64,000 nucleotides of DNA from Chryseobacterium sp. (GCF_029240215.1 NZ_JARBTK010000001.1:826041-890040), one strand, 5' to 3'. Counted from the first letter of the stretch, positions 34,702 through 44,363 are shown. Numbers and translations: made by a program. Notes: generated by a model not told the origin, from the sequence alone.

Positions 34702-35220
34702 TTAAATGTTGTGATTGACCAAGAGTTCCTGCAATTTTTTTCTCGCAAAATTGAGCTGAGATTTTGAAGTTCCTTCGCTTATAGAAAGCATTGTTGCAAT
34801 CTCTTTGTGCGGATAACCTTCAATCGCAAACAGATTGAAAATCGCTCTGCAACCTTCGGGAAGGAAATTGAGCAGCTTCAAAATGTCTTTTTCAAAAGAA
34901 ATACTGTCTGTTGGAGTTCCTGTCGATTCTACCAACTCTTCTTCTAAAGAAATGTTGAGAGCTTTCATACTTCTTAACTTTTGGAGACATTCGTTGACGG
35001 CAACTTTTCTCGCCCAAGCCTCAAAAATTTCGTGATTTTGAAGCTGATTTAGCTTTGTGAAAATCTTATAGAAAGTATCTGCCAATACTTCTTCAATATC
35101 TTCATCATTTTTAAGATAGCGTTTGCAGACTGTGTGCAGCTTGCCCGCCATTTTCTCGTAAACCTTCCGCTGTGCATTGCGGTCGTTCCGTTGGCATTCT
35201 AACAGTAATTCTTTTTCCAT
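34702..35220 (-). CDS. ECF-type RNA polymerase sigma factor
   Basis: Sigma-70 family protein of 172 residues with regions 2 and 4 only. Region 2 spans about 20-80 (DEDIEEVLADTFYKIFTKLNQL, FEAWARKVAVNECLQKLR) and region 4 about 110-165 (LNFLPEGCRAIFNLFAIEGYPHKEIATMLSISEGTSKSQLNFARKKL) with its helix-turn-helix. The downstream gene, 11 bases away, encodes a membrane protein with an anti-sigma-like start, giving a typical sigma/anti-sigma pair. Upstream, a TTAG microsatellite lies 118 bases from the start codon, between this gene and the divergent peptidase gene. Confidence 0.94.
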   Translation of the reverse strand: MEKELLLECQRNDRNAQRKVYEKMAGKLHTVCKRYLKNDEDIEEVLADTFYKIFTKLNQLQNHEIFEAWARKVAVNECLQKLRSMKALNISLEEELVESTGTPTDSISFEKDILKLLNFLPEGCRAIFNLFAIEGYPHKEIATMLSISEGTSKSQLNFARKKLQELLVNHNI

Positions 35221-35337
35221 AATCAGGCTTTATACTCTTATAGATGCAGGAAATTTTAAAAAGGTTGGAAACATGATAAACTTTTTCTAAAAATAAGGAA
35301 ATACTCAAAGTAAAGAAGGTAAAAAGTTGTAGAGTTT

Positions 35338-35378
<41 letters not shown>

Positions 35379-35568
35379 GCGTCCGAACTGTTTAACTGTA
35401 TAACTAAAAACCGTAAAGTATTAACCCTTTTTAACATTCAATCTTGTAACATACGGTTAACATTGTCGACTATTTAAATATAATTCTTACAGGGTGAAAT
35501 TGTTTAAAATTGTTTTAGTACTGCTAAAAATAGATTTCATTTAACTGTAAATAAACAGTATGTTTCTT

Positions 35569-36771
35569 ATGAAAAATAAAAGATTTGCATCATTGCTTGT
35601 TGTTTTATGTACAGGAAGTATGATCTTTGCTCAGGATGACCTGATCAACAAGTTGAAAAACAATCAGTCTCAAAATGCCAATTTCCAGTTTACCACATTA
35701 AAAGATGTGGGAGCTACTTCGGTGAAAAACCAAGGTTCGTCAGGAACTTGCTGGAGTTATTCGGGAAACTCTTTTTTAGAATCCGAAATGCAAAGAATGG
35801 GTAAAAAACCTGTTGATTTGGCAGAAATTTTTACGGCAAGAAATTCTTATCACGATAAGGCAAAATTATATGTTTTAAACAGCGGAGCGATCAGTTGGGG
35901 CGATGGTGGAGAATTACATGATGTTGTCAATATGTATAAAAAATACGGAGCCGTTCCGCAGGAAGTTTACACAGGATTAAAATCTGGACAGACTTTAAAT
36001 AATTTCAATGAAATGCAAGGGAAACTGAAACCTGTTTTAGAAGGTTTGGTTGCAGCATCTTCAAAAGGAAAACTTCCTGATAACTGGATGAATTCTGTGG
36101 ATGCAATTCTTGATGAATATCTTGGAAAAGTTCCCGCAAACTTCACTTATGAAGGGAAAAATTATACTCCAAAAACATTTGCTAAAGAAGTTGTAGGAAT
36201 TAATCCCGAAGATTATGTAGAATTGTCTTCTTACAAAGATTATCCATACTATCAGAAATTTGTAGTTCCGATTCCTGATAACTGGAGTCATGATACAGAC
36301 TGGAATATCCCGATGAATGAAATGACAGCGATCATTGATAATGCTGTTAGCAAAGGTTATTCTGTAGGTTGGGCAACAGATGTTTCTGAACCATATTTTT
36401 CTTACAAAAATGGTGTTGCATATGTACCGGATGTAGATTTGGATCAGATTACTCCGGAAGTAAAAAAAGAATTGTTTACACAGCCTAAAAAAGACAAAAC
36501 CATCACTGAAGATCTTCGTCAAAAAGCGTTGAACAACCTTACGACAACCGATGATCACGGAATGCACATCGTAGGTTTGGCAAAAGATCAAACCGGAAAA
36601 CAATATTACATGGTGAAAAATTCTTGGGGAGTAACCAACGATTTTGATGGATATCTGTATGTGACAAGACCGTATGTTGAGTATAAATCAACAGCAATTT
36701 TGGTTCACAAAAATGCAATTCCAAAGAACATCAGAAAACAATTGAAACCAAACAAGAATATTGGATTATAG
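35569..36771 (+). CDS. Exported C1 (papain-like) peptidase, bleomycin hydrolase type
   Basis: Cysteine peptidase of 400 residues from the ATG at 35569; an ATG three codons earlier (35560) is possible. A signal peptide (to about residue 22, MIFAQ) indicates export, unlike cytosolic PepC. The catalytic Cys61 lies in NQGSSGTCWSYSG, the His in TDDHGMHIVG, and the Asn in VKNSWG, all intact. The SGAISWGDGGELHDVV and YGAVPQEVY segments are those of the bleomycin hydrolase/aminopeptidase C subfamily. No separate inhibitory propeptide is evident; the 30 residues after the signal are short. It is divergent from the sigma factor gene. Confidence 0.92.
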   Translation: MKNKRFASLLVVLCTGSMIFAQDDLINKLKNNQSQNANFQFTTLKDVGATSVKNQGSSGTCWSYSGNSFLESEMQRMGKKPVDLAEIFTARNSYHDKAKLYVLNSGAISWGDGGELHDVVNMYKKYGAVPQEVYTGLKSGQTLNNFNEMQGKLKPVLEGLVAASSKGKLPDNWMNSVDAILDEYLGKVPANFTYEGKNYTPKTFAKEVVGINPEDYVELSSYKDYPYYQKFVVPIPDNWSHDTDWNIPMNEMTAIIDNAVSKGYSVGWATDVSEPYFSYKNGVAYVPDVDLDQITPEVKKELFTQPKKDKTITEDLRQKALNNLTTTDDHGMHIVGLAKDQTGKQYYMVKNSWGVTNDFDGYLYVTRPYVEYKSTAILVHKNAIPKNIRKQLKPNKNIGL

Positions 36772-36827
36772 GAAGTCATTATTGTCATTCAGTTGACAAT
36801 TTTAGATATTTTTAAACTTGTTAATAG

Positions 36828-36860
36828 ACCGCTTTGAGATTTTTTCATAAGGCGGTTTTT
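36828..36860 (+). terminator. Probable terminator of the C1 peptidase gene
   Basis: ACCGC..TT (from 36828) pairs with AA.GCGGT (ending near 36856) around a loop of 13-15 bases, followed by seven Ts. Confidence 0.55.
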
Positions 36861-36902
36861 TTAAATTTTCAGTTAAAAAATAAAAGTGAATTTTACAATC
36901 TT

Positions 36903-36969
36903 TTTGTCATTCCGTAGGAATCTAGACTTAGTTTTAAAATATATGTTTAGATTCCTACGGAATGACAAA
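36903..36969. repeat. Long palindromic intergenic element, copy 1
   Basis: Left arm 36903-36924 and right arm 36948-36969 are perfect 22-bp inverted copies whose core reads CATTCCGTAGGAATC. The 23-base spacer is unrelated. The same arms occur at 54120-54180, so this is a dispersed element of REP/BIME type and not an incidental hairpin. It sits between convergent genes, where it may also stop transcription. Confidence 0.85.
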
Positions 36970-37012
36970 CTGTATCTATTTCATTATATTTTAAACTAAT
37001 TGATAATTTCAA

Positions 37013-37047
37013 AAAACAAAAAAACCGCTTCTAAAAGAAAGCGGTTT
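37013..37047 (-). terminator. Terminator of the E1 dehydrogenase gene
   Basis: 9-bp stem AAACCGCTT (37022-37030) / AAGCGGTTT (37039-37047) with an 8-base loop. Minus-strand reading runs into seven Ts. Confidence 0.85.
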
Positions 37048-37067
37048 CAATTTTATAAAAATCTCAA

Positions 37068-39506
37068 TTAAAATATCGCAGGATATTTCTGAGGATTTGT
37101 TTCATTAAATAATGCATAAATTCTTTCTACCATATCATCTGAAGACGGCTTAGAGAAATAATCTCCGTCGCTTGCATATGCAGGTCTGTGATTGTTTGCA
37201 GCGATCGTCAACGGATCAGAATCTAAGAATCTGAAAGCTTTTTGTTTTTCTAAAATTTGCTGAAGAATAAATGCTGAAGTTCCGCCTTCCACATCTTCAT
37301 CGATTACGACCAATCTGTTGGTTCTCTTCACAGATTCAGCAATTTCATGCGTTAAATCAAAAGGAATTAACGACTGAACGTCAATAACTTCCGCAGAAAT
37401 CCCTAGTTTTTCTAGTTCTTCTGCTGCTTCCATGACAATTCTCCAAGTTGAACCATACGTTACTAAAGTAACATCTTTTCCTTCTTTTGTCACTTCAATT
37501 TTTCCGACAGGAACAGTAAATTCACCTAAGTTATCCGGTTGTTTTTCTTTTAATCGGTATCCGTTCAGACATTCAACAATCACAGCTGGATCGTCACTTT
37601 GAAGCATGGTATTGTAGAATCCGGCAGCTTTCGTCAGGTTTCTTGGTACTAATACCAAAATACCTTTTGAAAGATTCAGAATTCCCGCCATTGGAGAACC
37701 TGAATGCCAAACTCCTTCCAGTCTATGACCTCTCGTTCTGATAATTACGGGAGCTTTCTGACCGCCTTTTGTTCTATATTGAACGGTCGCCAAATCATCG
37801 CTCATTCCCTGTAAACAGTACAAAATATAATCTAAATACTGAATTTCGGCAATCGGTCTTAAACCTCTCATTGCCATTCCGATTCCCTGACCAAGAATGG
37901 TCGCTTCACGGATTCCTGTATCGGCAACACGAATGTCACCGTATTTTTCCTGCATTCCTTCCAATCCCTGGTTCACGTCACCGATATTTCCGGCATCTTC
38001 ACCAAAGACCAAAGTTTGAGGATATTTTTCAAATATTTTATCAAAATTATTTCTTACCACTACTCTTCCATCCACATCCTGAGACGCTTCTGTGAATACC
38101 GGTTTTACTTCTTTTATATTTTCAGCTTTCCACTGAGACTGCGAATATAAATGAGAAGAATAATTATCTTTTTCAACTTCAAAAACTTCATTGTACTTGT
38201 TCATCAACTGAGTTCTTTCCGCAGAATTGGTTCCTCTTGTTGCCAATAAAGATTTTCTCACCAAATGGAAAACATCTTTTTTAGCTTTAGAAACCAATTT
38301 ATTATATTGATTTATATAAGTTTCAATTTCAGAATTCTGGCCTTTCAAATTTTCAACTAAAGGTAAAACCGAAAAAGCCAATTCTGTAAGCGTTTTTTGA
38401 TAATTTTCCCAAGCAGTTTTCTGTCCTGCTTTTACTTTTTTCTTAGCTTCCTCATCAATTGCATCCAGTTCTTCAACACTTGCAATGATCTCTTCATTTC
38501 CTTCAATTTCGATTGAATAATTTAAAATCCATTCTCTGAATTTCAACAATCCGTCAAAATCCGCTTCCCAAGATAAACGGTCTTCGTTCTTATATCTTTC
38601 GTGAGAACCTGAAGTTGAGTGCCCTTGAGGTTGCGTAACTTCAATTACATGAACAACAACAGGAACAGATTCAGTTCTTGCAAAATGTTCTGCTTTCGCA
38701 TAAGCATCCAATAAAGCCGGATAATCCCAAGCTTTCACCTGAATAATTTCACAACCCTGATTTTCACCTTCTTTTCTTTGGAAACCGCTCAACATTTCAG
38801 AAATATCAGCTTTTGCTCTCTGTTTCATCGTTGGAACTGAAATCCCGTAACCGTCATCCCAGATTGAAACAATCATTGGAACTTGAAGAGCACATGCTGC
38901 ATTTAAAGTTTCCCAGAAATGACCTTCGGCAGTTGAGGCATCTCCAATTGTTCCGAAAGCGATTTCGTTTCCTTCGTTAGAGAACTTTTCAGAACCGTCA
39001 AATTTTACTGATTTATATATTTTTGAAGCTTGAGCTAAACCTAATAATCTTGGCATTTGTCCGGCAGTCGGAGAAATATCAGAAGAAATATTTTTCTGAT
39101 CCATCAAATTTTTCCAGCTTCCGTCTTCATTTAAACTTCTTGTGGCAAAGTGACCATTCATCTGTCTTCCGGCAGATGCAGGCTCTCTTTCCACACTTGT
39201 ATCTGCATATAACTGAGCAAAAAAACTTTCAACCGATAAAGCATCTATAGCCAACGCAAAAGTCTGATCTCTATAATATCCAGAACGGAAATCTCCGTTT
39301 CTGAAAACTTTCGCCATTGCCAATTGCGGCAACTCTTTTCCGTCTCCAAAAATTCCGAACTTCGCCTTTCCGGTAAGAACTTCTCTTCTGCCCAAATAAG
39401 ACATTTCACGAGAGATTCTTCCTAATTTATAGTCTTCAAGTATCTGATTTTTAAAATCTTGAAAAGAAATCTGCTGAGTTTCAATATAGGTTGTCTGCAT
39501 AGCCAA
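37068..39506 (-). CDS. Fused alpha/beta E1 subunit of a 2-oxoacid dehydrogenase
   Basis: Thiamine-diphosphate enzyme of 812 residues with both E1 subunits in one chain; it decarboxylates a branched-chain or related 2-oxoacid and passes the acyl group to lipoyl-E2. The alpha half (about 1-390) has the cofactor segment GDASTAEGHFWETLNAA followed by WDDGYGISVP; the usual Asn positions of the ThDP motif are replaced by Asp-Asp, as is frequent in this fused Bacteroidota type. The beta half (about 470-812) contains VFGEDAGNIGDVNQG and RDTGIREATILG-like segments and ends normally. No E2 gene is adjacent; lpdA is 13 kb away. A terminator follows, so the gene is monocistronic. Confidence 0.93.
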   Translation of the reverse strand: MAMQTTYIETQQISFQDFKNQILEDYKLGRISREMSYLGRREVLTGKAKFGIFGDGKELPQLAMAKVFRNGDFRSGYYRDQTFALAIDALSVESFFAQLYADTSVEREPASAGRQMNGHFATRSLNEDGSWKNLMDQKNISSDISPTAGQMPRLLGLAQASKIYKSVKFDGSEKFSNEGNEIAFGTIGDASTAEGHFWETLNAACALQVPMIVSIWDDGYGISVPTMKQRAKADISEMLSGFQRKEGENQGCEIIQVKAWDYPALLDAYAKAEHFARTESVPVVVHVIEVTQPQGHSTSGSHERYKNEDRLSWEADFDGLLKFREWILNYSIEIEGNEEIIASVEELDAIDEEAKKKVKAGQKTAWENYQKTLTELAFSVLPLVENLKGQNSEIETYINQYNKLVSKAKKDVFHLVRKSLLATRGTNSAERTQLMNKYNEVFEVEKDNYSSHLYSQSQWKAENIKEVKPVFTEASQDVDGRVVVRNNFDKIFEKYPQTLVFGEDAGNIGDVNQGLEGMQEKYGDIRVADTGIREATILGQGIGMAMRGLRPIAEIQYLDYILYCLQGMSDDLATVQYRTKGGQKAPVIIRTRGHRLEGVWHSGSPMAGILNLSKGILVLVPRNLTKAAGFYNTMLQSDDPAVIVECLNGYRLKEKQPDNLGEFTVPVGKIEVTKEGKDVTLVTYGSTWRIVMEAAEELEKLGISAEVIDVQSLIPFDLTHEIAESVKRTNRLVVIDEDVEGGTSAFILQQILEKQKAFRFLDSDPLTIAANNHRPAYASDGDYFSKPSSDDMVERIYALFNETNPQKYPAIF

Positions 39507-39638
39507 ATATTAAATATTTTTTAATTCTGAAGTATTTTGCTAATATACACTTTTTATATTAATTTTAATTTTCAAGAATGTTTTTTAAAAATTTGATAAT
39601 GAAAAAAAATGTATTTACTTTGAATAAAACTCTGTAAT

Positions 39639-39935
39639 ATGGAAAAAAAATCAACCCACATCCTCAATGCATCGAGTAATCTTTTGGGATTTTCTCTGAT
39701 CATCATTACCTCATTAAAAATCACTAAAACGAGTCATCATACATTTTTAGACGAGTTTGCAGGCATCGCATGTGTATTTTTTGCGTGCAGCAGTTTATTT
39801 TCTTTCATGTCGATAAGATCTAAAAAAGAAAGTCTGGGAAACAGATATGAGAGTATTGCGGATTATTTATTTTTAATCGCTTTATTTTGTATTATTTTGT
39901 CTGTGATTATTATAACAACAACAATAATTGATTAA
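39639..39935 (+). CDS. Small three-helix membrane protein
   Basis: Protein of 98 residues with three hydrophobic segments (about 10-26 LLGFSLIIITSLKI, 40-58 AGIACVFFACSSLFSFM, 75-95 YLFLIALFCIILSVIIIT) separated by short basic loops (SIRSKKESLGNRYES). It is probably an inner-membrane protein. No family is recognised and no catalytic residues are apparent. It is divergent from the E1 gene and convergent with the prenyl synthase gene, so it has no operon partner. Confidence 0.65.
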   Translation: MEKKSTHILNASSNLLGFSLIIITSLKITKTSHHTFLDEFAGIACVFFACSSLFSFMSIRSKKESLGNRYESIADYLFLIALFCIILSVIIITTTIID

Positions 39936-39993
39936 AATTCCTGTTTTTTTGTTTTCTTTAAATTAACATTGAAATTTTAATACAAATGATTAA

Positions 39994-40971
39994 TTAGAAT
40001 TTTCTTTCAATCACATAATCCAACATCATGTGCAGAGATTTTCTCACTTCAGAATCAGGAAATTCATCAAGAATATCTTTTGCTTTCTGCTGAAAATCTT
40101 TCATTACCTGAATTGCATAATCTAAACCGCCGGAACTTTTCACGAAAGCAATAAGTTCTTTTACACGTTTTTGATCATTGTTGTAACGTTTTATGGTGTT
40201 GAAATAATATTTTCTATCGGTTTCGCTGGCAATTTTTAAAGTATGAATTAAAGGCAGCGTCATTTTCTGCTCTTTAATATCAATTCCAACCGGTTTTCCG
40301 ATCACATTTGAACTTAAATAATCGAATAAATCATCTTTGATTTGAAAAGCCATTCCGGTATACGTTCCGAACTGCATCATTTTCTTGGCTAAATTTTCAT
40401 CAGCATCATTTGACAAAGCTCCAATTTCGCAACACGCTGCGATTAAAGTAGCTGTTTTCTGACGGATAATTTCGTAATAAACATCTTCAGTAATGTCGAG
40501 TTTCCTAGCTTTTTCCAATTGAAGAAGTTCGCCTTCAGACATTTCTCTGATCGTTCTGGAAATCACAGAAAGCAAATCGTAATCTTTATGGTCTGTAGAA
40601 AGTAAAACCGCTTTTGAGAGTAAGAAATCACCAACTAAAACGGCAATTTTATTCTTCCATAAAGCATTTATAGAAAAGAAATTACGCCTTTTAAAACTTT
40701 CATCCACTACATCATCATGCACCAAAGTTGCCGTGTGAATAAGCTCAATCATCGAAGCTCCGCGGTACGTTTTTTCGTTGACATCACCTATCAGTTTAGC
40801 ACATAGAAAAACAAACATCGGACGCATCTGCTTCCCTTTTGTCGTAACAATAAAACGGGTAACTTTATCGAGTAAAGCGACTTTGCTTTGCATGGATTCA
40901 TAAAACTTCTGCTCGAAAAGTTTCATTTCCTCATTGATCGGTCGTTTGATTTCTTCTACAATATTTGACAC
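39994..40971 (-). CDS. Polyprenyl diphosphate synthase
   Basis: Trans-prenyl transferase of 325 residues that extends isoprenoid chains with isopentenyl diphosphate, most likely for the menaquinone side chain. The first aspartate-rich motif DDVVD is at 86-90 and the second, DDLFD, at 213-217; KGKQMRP (45-51) binds the pyrophosphate. Residues before the first motif (HTATLVH) are small or medium sized, fitting a long-chain (C30 or longer) product, but chain length cannot be fixed by eye. The start follows 162 bases of intergenic DNA from the gene for a secreted protein. Confidence 0.93.
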   Translation of the reverse strand: MSNIVEEIKRPINEEMKLFEQKFYESMQSKVALLDKVTRFIVTTKGKQMRPMFVFLCAKLIGDVNEKTYRGASMIELIHTATLVHDDVVDESFKRRNFFSINALWKNKIAVLVGDFLLSKAVLLSTDHKDYDLLSVISRTIREMSEGELLQLEKARKLDITEDVYYEIIRQKTATLIAACCEIGALSNDADENLAKKMMQFGTYTGMAFQIKDDLFDYLSSNVIGKPVGIDIKEQKMTLPLIHTLKIASETDRKYYFNTIKRYNNDQKRVKELIAFVKSSGGLDYAIQVMKDFQQKAKDILDEFPDSEVRKSLHMMLDYVIERKF

Positions 40972-41133
40972 TATCTAAGAATGATTGGTTGAGTATTTAT
41001 TAATTCTCACAAAGATAATTTTTTTCATCTGTTTATTCCTATTTTTTTTAAAAGGTCAGATGGAAAACCCAAAATTATTCCATATACATAAAAGAAAGTT
41101 TTATCACAGGTTTTTCAGCCAATTTTAACAAAA

Positions 41134-42012
41134 TTAAAGTTTGAGTTTTTCTTTAGGAATAAAATAAAAAAACGGCTTCGTTTTCTTAATCGGCGAATAG
41201 AATTTTTCTCCTGAAATATAAATTCCTTTTTCATCGACGGCAATTCCTTCAATCTGCCCGATTGACAAAGCACTACCTAAATAAAAATGTCTTGAATTTT
41301 CTTTAAAAAAAACTCCTGAATCGGTTTCATTAAAAACATCTAAAAAAACTTCGGTTTTCTTGGTATACCCCACAAGGTAAAGTTTCTTTTCGTAATAATA
41401 AGCATCCGTAACCACAAAACCTGTTTTGTAAGTTTCAACTTTCTGAGCAGCTTGATTTTGAAAATTTTCAGGATCAATTGTGTAATGAGTTGTAGATTTC
41501 GAAGCCCATTCTTTGGTGAAAATGTGAATTTTTCCGTTTAAATATATTATCGATTCCAAATCGAAATCTGTCGAAATATTTTTTGATGTGAAATCGTTTT
41601 GCTCAGGATAATAAAAAGAAATGGTTTTCATTGCATCATTTTGCAATTCGTTATTCTGGAATGGAATTTTATAGATTTTTAAATCTTTTCTGGTTCCTGC
41701 ATTGTTACCAAAATCTCCGATGTAAAAATTCTTACCATCATTAGTCAACGCCTCCCAATCTTTGTTTTCGGCATTTGTTTTTAAAACTTTGAGGATTTTT
41801 CCTGAGTTTTTATCAATTTCATATAATTCTGCAGGATTTCCGCTGTCATTGAAAGTATATAATTTTCCATCAAAAAAGTTCAGCCCAGAAGTTTCTTGGA
41901 TCGAATCGTTTAAAACTGAAACTCTGAATTTTTTAAGCTTAAAAATTTCTGCCTGTTGAGAAAAAGCAGTTTGAGAAAAACAAATGATAAAAAGCAGAAT
42001 GATTTTTTTCAT
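41134..42012 (-). CDS. Exported beta-propeller-like protein
   Basis: Protein of 292 residues with a signal peptide (1-18, TAFSQ). Repeated strand patterns with paired Gly/Asp turns (ETSGLNFFDGKLYTFNDSG, DWEALTNDGKNFYIGDFGNN, FDLESIIYLNGKIHIFTKEW, GQIEGIAVDEKGIYISGE) indicate a propeller of the type seen in periplasmic strictosidine-synthase-like or SdiA-regulated proteins. The ExLTN and ExI motifs recur at blade starts. No lipobox is seen. The substrate is unknown. It is followed by the prenyl synthase gene at a distance and shows no operon link. Confidence 0.7.
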   Translation of the reverse strand: MKKIILLFIICFSQTAFSQQAEIFKLKKFRVSVLNDSIQETSGLNFFDGKLYTFNDSGNPAELYEIDKNSGKILKVLKTNAENKDWEALTNDGKNFYIGDFGNNAGTRKDLKIYKIPFQNNELQNDAMKTISFYYPEQNDFTSKNISTDFDLESIIYLNGKIHIFTKEWASKSTTHYTIDPENFQNQAAQKVETYKTGFVVTDAYYYEKKLYLVGYTKKTEVFLDVFNETDSGVFFKENSRHFYLGSALSIGQIEGIAVDEKGIYISGEKFYSPIKKTKPFFYFIPKEKLKL

Positions 42013-42091
42013 CCTACAAAAATAGTATTTTAAGTATAAACTGATCGTTAAGAATGATCAAGCCATTGATAAAGCATTGATCTTAATTGAA

Positions 42092-43126
42092 TTATTCAGC
42101 ATTTTTATTCGCTAACTGTCCACAAGCAGCATCAATATCGCCACCACGACTTTTTCTGATCATAACGGTAATTCCTGCGTTTTCAAGCTGACGAACATAG
42201 TTTTCCTCCGCTTTTTTGTTACACTGATCGTATTTTCCGTCTCCGATTGGGTTGTATTGAATCAAATTGACTTTAGAAGGAATCTGTTTGCAATATTTAA
42301 TTAAAGCTTTAATGTCCTCATCTCCATCATTGATACCTTTCCAAACGCAATATTCAAAAGTAACTACAGAACCTGTTTTTTTGTACCAGTATTGAAGTGA
42401 TTCCATAATATCCGTCAAAGGAAATTTATCTGAGAACGGCATGATTTCGTTACGCTTAGATTCAATCGCTGAGTGTAAAGACAATGCTAATTTCACTCGT
42501 AATTCGTCATCCGCCAACATTTTGATCATCTTTGGAATTCCTGATGTAGAAACGGTAATTCTTCTTGGCGACATTCCCAAACCTTCCGGCTGAGTGATTT
42601 TTTTAATGGCTTCCACCACGTTTTTGTAATTCATCATCGGCTCACCCATTCCCATAAAAACAATGTTGGTTAACGGTCTGTTGAAATACATTTTGCTTTG
42701 ACTGTCAATTAATGCAACCTGATCTACAATTTCGGCGACTTCAAGATTTCTCATCCTTTTAAGTCTTGCTGTAGCACAGAATTCACAGTTTAATGAGCAG
42801 CCGACCTGTGAAGAAACACAAGCTGTCGTTCTGGTTTCGGTTGGAATCAAAACAGATTCTACCAATAAACCATCGTGAAGTTTTACTCCGTTTTTAATGG
42901 TTCCATCGGTGCTTTTCTGAAGTTGATCGACAGAAACAGGATTGATGGTATACTCTTCGGAAATTTTGTCACGAAGCTGCTTTGAAAGATTCGTCATCTC
43001 TTCAATCGAATGCAGATTTTTGCTCCACAGCCAGTCATAAACCTGCTTCGCACGGAACGGTTTTTCTCCCAAAGACCCAAAATAGTCCTTAAGCTGATCG
43101 AGTGATAATGTACGGATGTCTTTCAA
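42092..43126 (-). CDS. rlmN: 23S rRNA (adenine-2503-C2)/tRNA methyltransferase RlmN
   Basis: Radical-SAM methyltransferase of 344 residues that methylates A2503 of 23S rRNA and A37 of some tRNAs. The 4Fe-4S cluster cysteines are C110, C114 and C117 (CSLNCEFCA). The family-defining segment FMGMGEPMMNYKNV is present, as is the mechanistic Cys near the C-terminus (DIDAACGQL). An N-terminal accessory domain (EKPFRAKQVYDWLW) binds RNA. The length is standard. The queA gene lies upstream on the same strand, separated by an AT-rich inverted repeat. Confidence 0.96.
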   Translation of the reverse strand: MKDIRTLSLDQLKDYFGSLGEKPFRAKQVYDWLWSKNLHSIEEMTNLSKQLRDKISEEYTINPVSVDQLQKSTDGTIKNGVKLHDGLLVESVLIPTETRTTACVSSQVGCSLNCEFCATARLKRMRNLEVAEIVDQVALIDSQSKMYFNRPLTNIVFMGMGEPMMNYKNVVEAIKKITQPEGLGMSPRRITVSTSGIPKMIKMLADDELRVKLALSLHSAIESKRNEIMPFSDKFPLTDIMESLQYWYKKTGSVVTFEYCVWKGINDGDEDIKALIKYCKQIPSKVNLIQYNPIGDGKYDQCNKKAEENYVRQLENAGITVMIRKSRGGDIDAACGQLANKNAE

Positions 43127-43149
43127 AGTATTGTTTATTATAGATTTAA

Positions 43150-43208
43150 ATTATAAATTTTAGATTAAAACCCTTTAAAAAATTAGGATTCAATCTAAAA
43201 TTTATAAT
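43150..43208. repeat. AT-rich 17-bp inverted repeat between rlmN and queA
   Basis: 43150-43166 and 43192-43208 are perfect inverted copies (core TAAATTTTAGATT) around a 25-base spacer. It lies before rlmN and just after the queA stop, so it could terminate queA mRNA or be a dispersed element. There is no second copy in the window. Confidence 0.5.
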
Positions 43209-43225
43209 CTATAATTTAAAATTAA

Positions 43226-44275
43226 TTACAAAATAAGCATTGCATCTCCGTAAGAATAGAATTTATACTTTTCTTTTACGGCTTCTTCGTATGCATGCAT
43301 TAAAAAGTCTTTTCCTGCAAAGGCTGCAATCATCATCATTAATGTTGATTTTGGCGTGTGGAAATTAGTAATCATCGTATTGGCAACTCCGAAATCGTGA
43401 GGTGGATAAATGAATTTATTGGTCCAACCCTGGAATGCAGAAATTTTTCTGTTTGAAGAAACTGAAGTTTCAATTGCTCTCATCGTAGTAGTTCCTACAG
43501 CACAAACTCTTCTGTTTTCCTGAACAGCCCTGTTAATGATCTCAGCATTTTTCTCATCGATGATGATTTCTTCAGATTCCATTTTATGCTTAGAAAGATC
43601 TTCTACTTCAATCGGGTTAAAAGTTCCCAAACCAACGTGAAGCGTAACTTCAGCAAAATCAATTCCTTTGATCTCTAATCTCTTCATCAAATGTCTTGAG
43701 AAATGTAAACCTGCAGTTGGTGCCGCTACAGCTCCTTCAATTTTTGCATAGATTGTCTGATATCTTTCAGCATCTTCCGGCTCTACGTCTCTTTTGATAT
43801 ATTTTGGAAGCGGAGTTTCTCCCAATTCTTTCAATTTGGTTCTGAATTCTTCGTAAGAACCATCGAATAAAAATCTTAAAGTTCTTCCTCTTGAAGTTGT
43901 ATTGTCGATTACCTCTGCAACCAAAGATTCGTCTTCAGTAAAGAATAATTTGTTACCAATTCTTATTTTTCTTGCCGGATCTACCAAAACATCCCAAACC
44001 CGGGTTTCTTTATCAAGCTCTCTCAAAAGAAAAACCTCGATTTTAGCTCCGGTTTTTTCTTTATTTCCGTAAAGACGTGCAGGGAAAACTTTTGTATTGT
44101 TGAAAATGAACAAATCTTTTTCGTCAAAATAATCCACAACGTCTTTGAATGTTTTATGCTCAATGGTTTGAGTTTTTCTGTCAAGAACCATTAATCTTGC
44201 TTCATCTCTGTGTTCTGATGGATGCTCTGCCAATAATTCTTCAGGGAGATCAAAATTAAAATCGGATGTCTTCAT
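43226..44275 (-). CDS. queA: S-adenosylmethionine:tRNA ribosyltransferase-isomerase QueA
   Basis: Enzyme of 349 residues that transfers and isomerises the ribose of S-adenosylmethionine onto preQ1 at tRNA position 34, forming epoxyqueuosine (EC 2.4.99.17). The start [22 protein letters not shown] and the core segments [28 protein letters not shown] and [11 protein letters not shown] are diagnostic, and the C-terminus [18 protein letters not shown] is complete. The gene has its own two-box promoter. Other queuosine genes are not in the window. Confidence 0.96.
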   Translation of the reverse strand: MKTSDFNFDLPEELLAEHPSEHRDEARLMVLDRKTQTIEHKTFKDVVDYFDEKDLFIFNNTKVFPARLYGNKEKTGAKIEVFLLRELDKETRVWDVLVDPARKIRIGNKLFFTEDESLVAEVIDNTTSRGRTLRFLFDGSYEEFRTKLKELGETPLPKYIKRDVEPEDAERYQTIYAKIEGAVAAPTAGLHFSRHLMKRLEIKGIDFAEVTLHVGLGTFNPIEVEDLSKHKMESEEIIIDEKNAEIINRAVQENRRVCAVGTTTMRAIETSVSSNRKISAFQGWTNKFIYPPHDFGVANTMITNFHTPKSTLMMMIAAFAGKDFLMHAYEEAVKEKYKFYSYGDAMLIL

Positions 44276-44331
44276 TTTTTAAATTACGGTTTAAAAATTA
44301 TAAAAAAATTACGGATGTAATTTTCGGACTG

Positions 44332-44363
44332 CAAATATACAACATTCGCACCCCCTTTGTCAA
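44332..44363 (-). promoter_or_regulatory. Promoter of queA
   Basis: Minus strand TTG (44363-44361), 21 bases, TATATTTG (44339-44332). Predicted leader of about 50 bases before the queA ATG. A short direct repeat (ATTACGG) lies within the leader at 44283 and 44309. Confidence 0.5.

Noticed and set aside
36061..36603. 180-codon open frame on the minus strand
   Set aside because: Antisense of the C1 peptidase, which has all catalytic residues; the composition (Arg/Ile/Phe/Cys) is that of a shadow frame.
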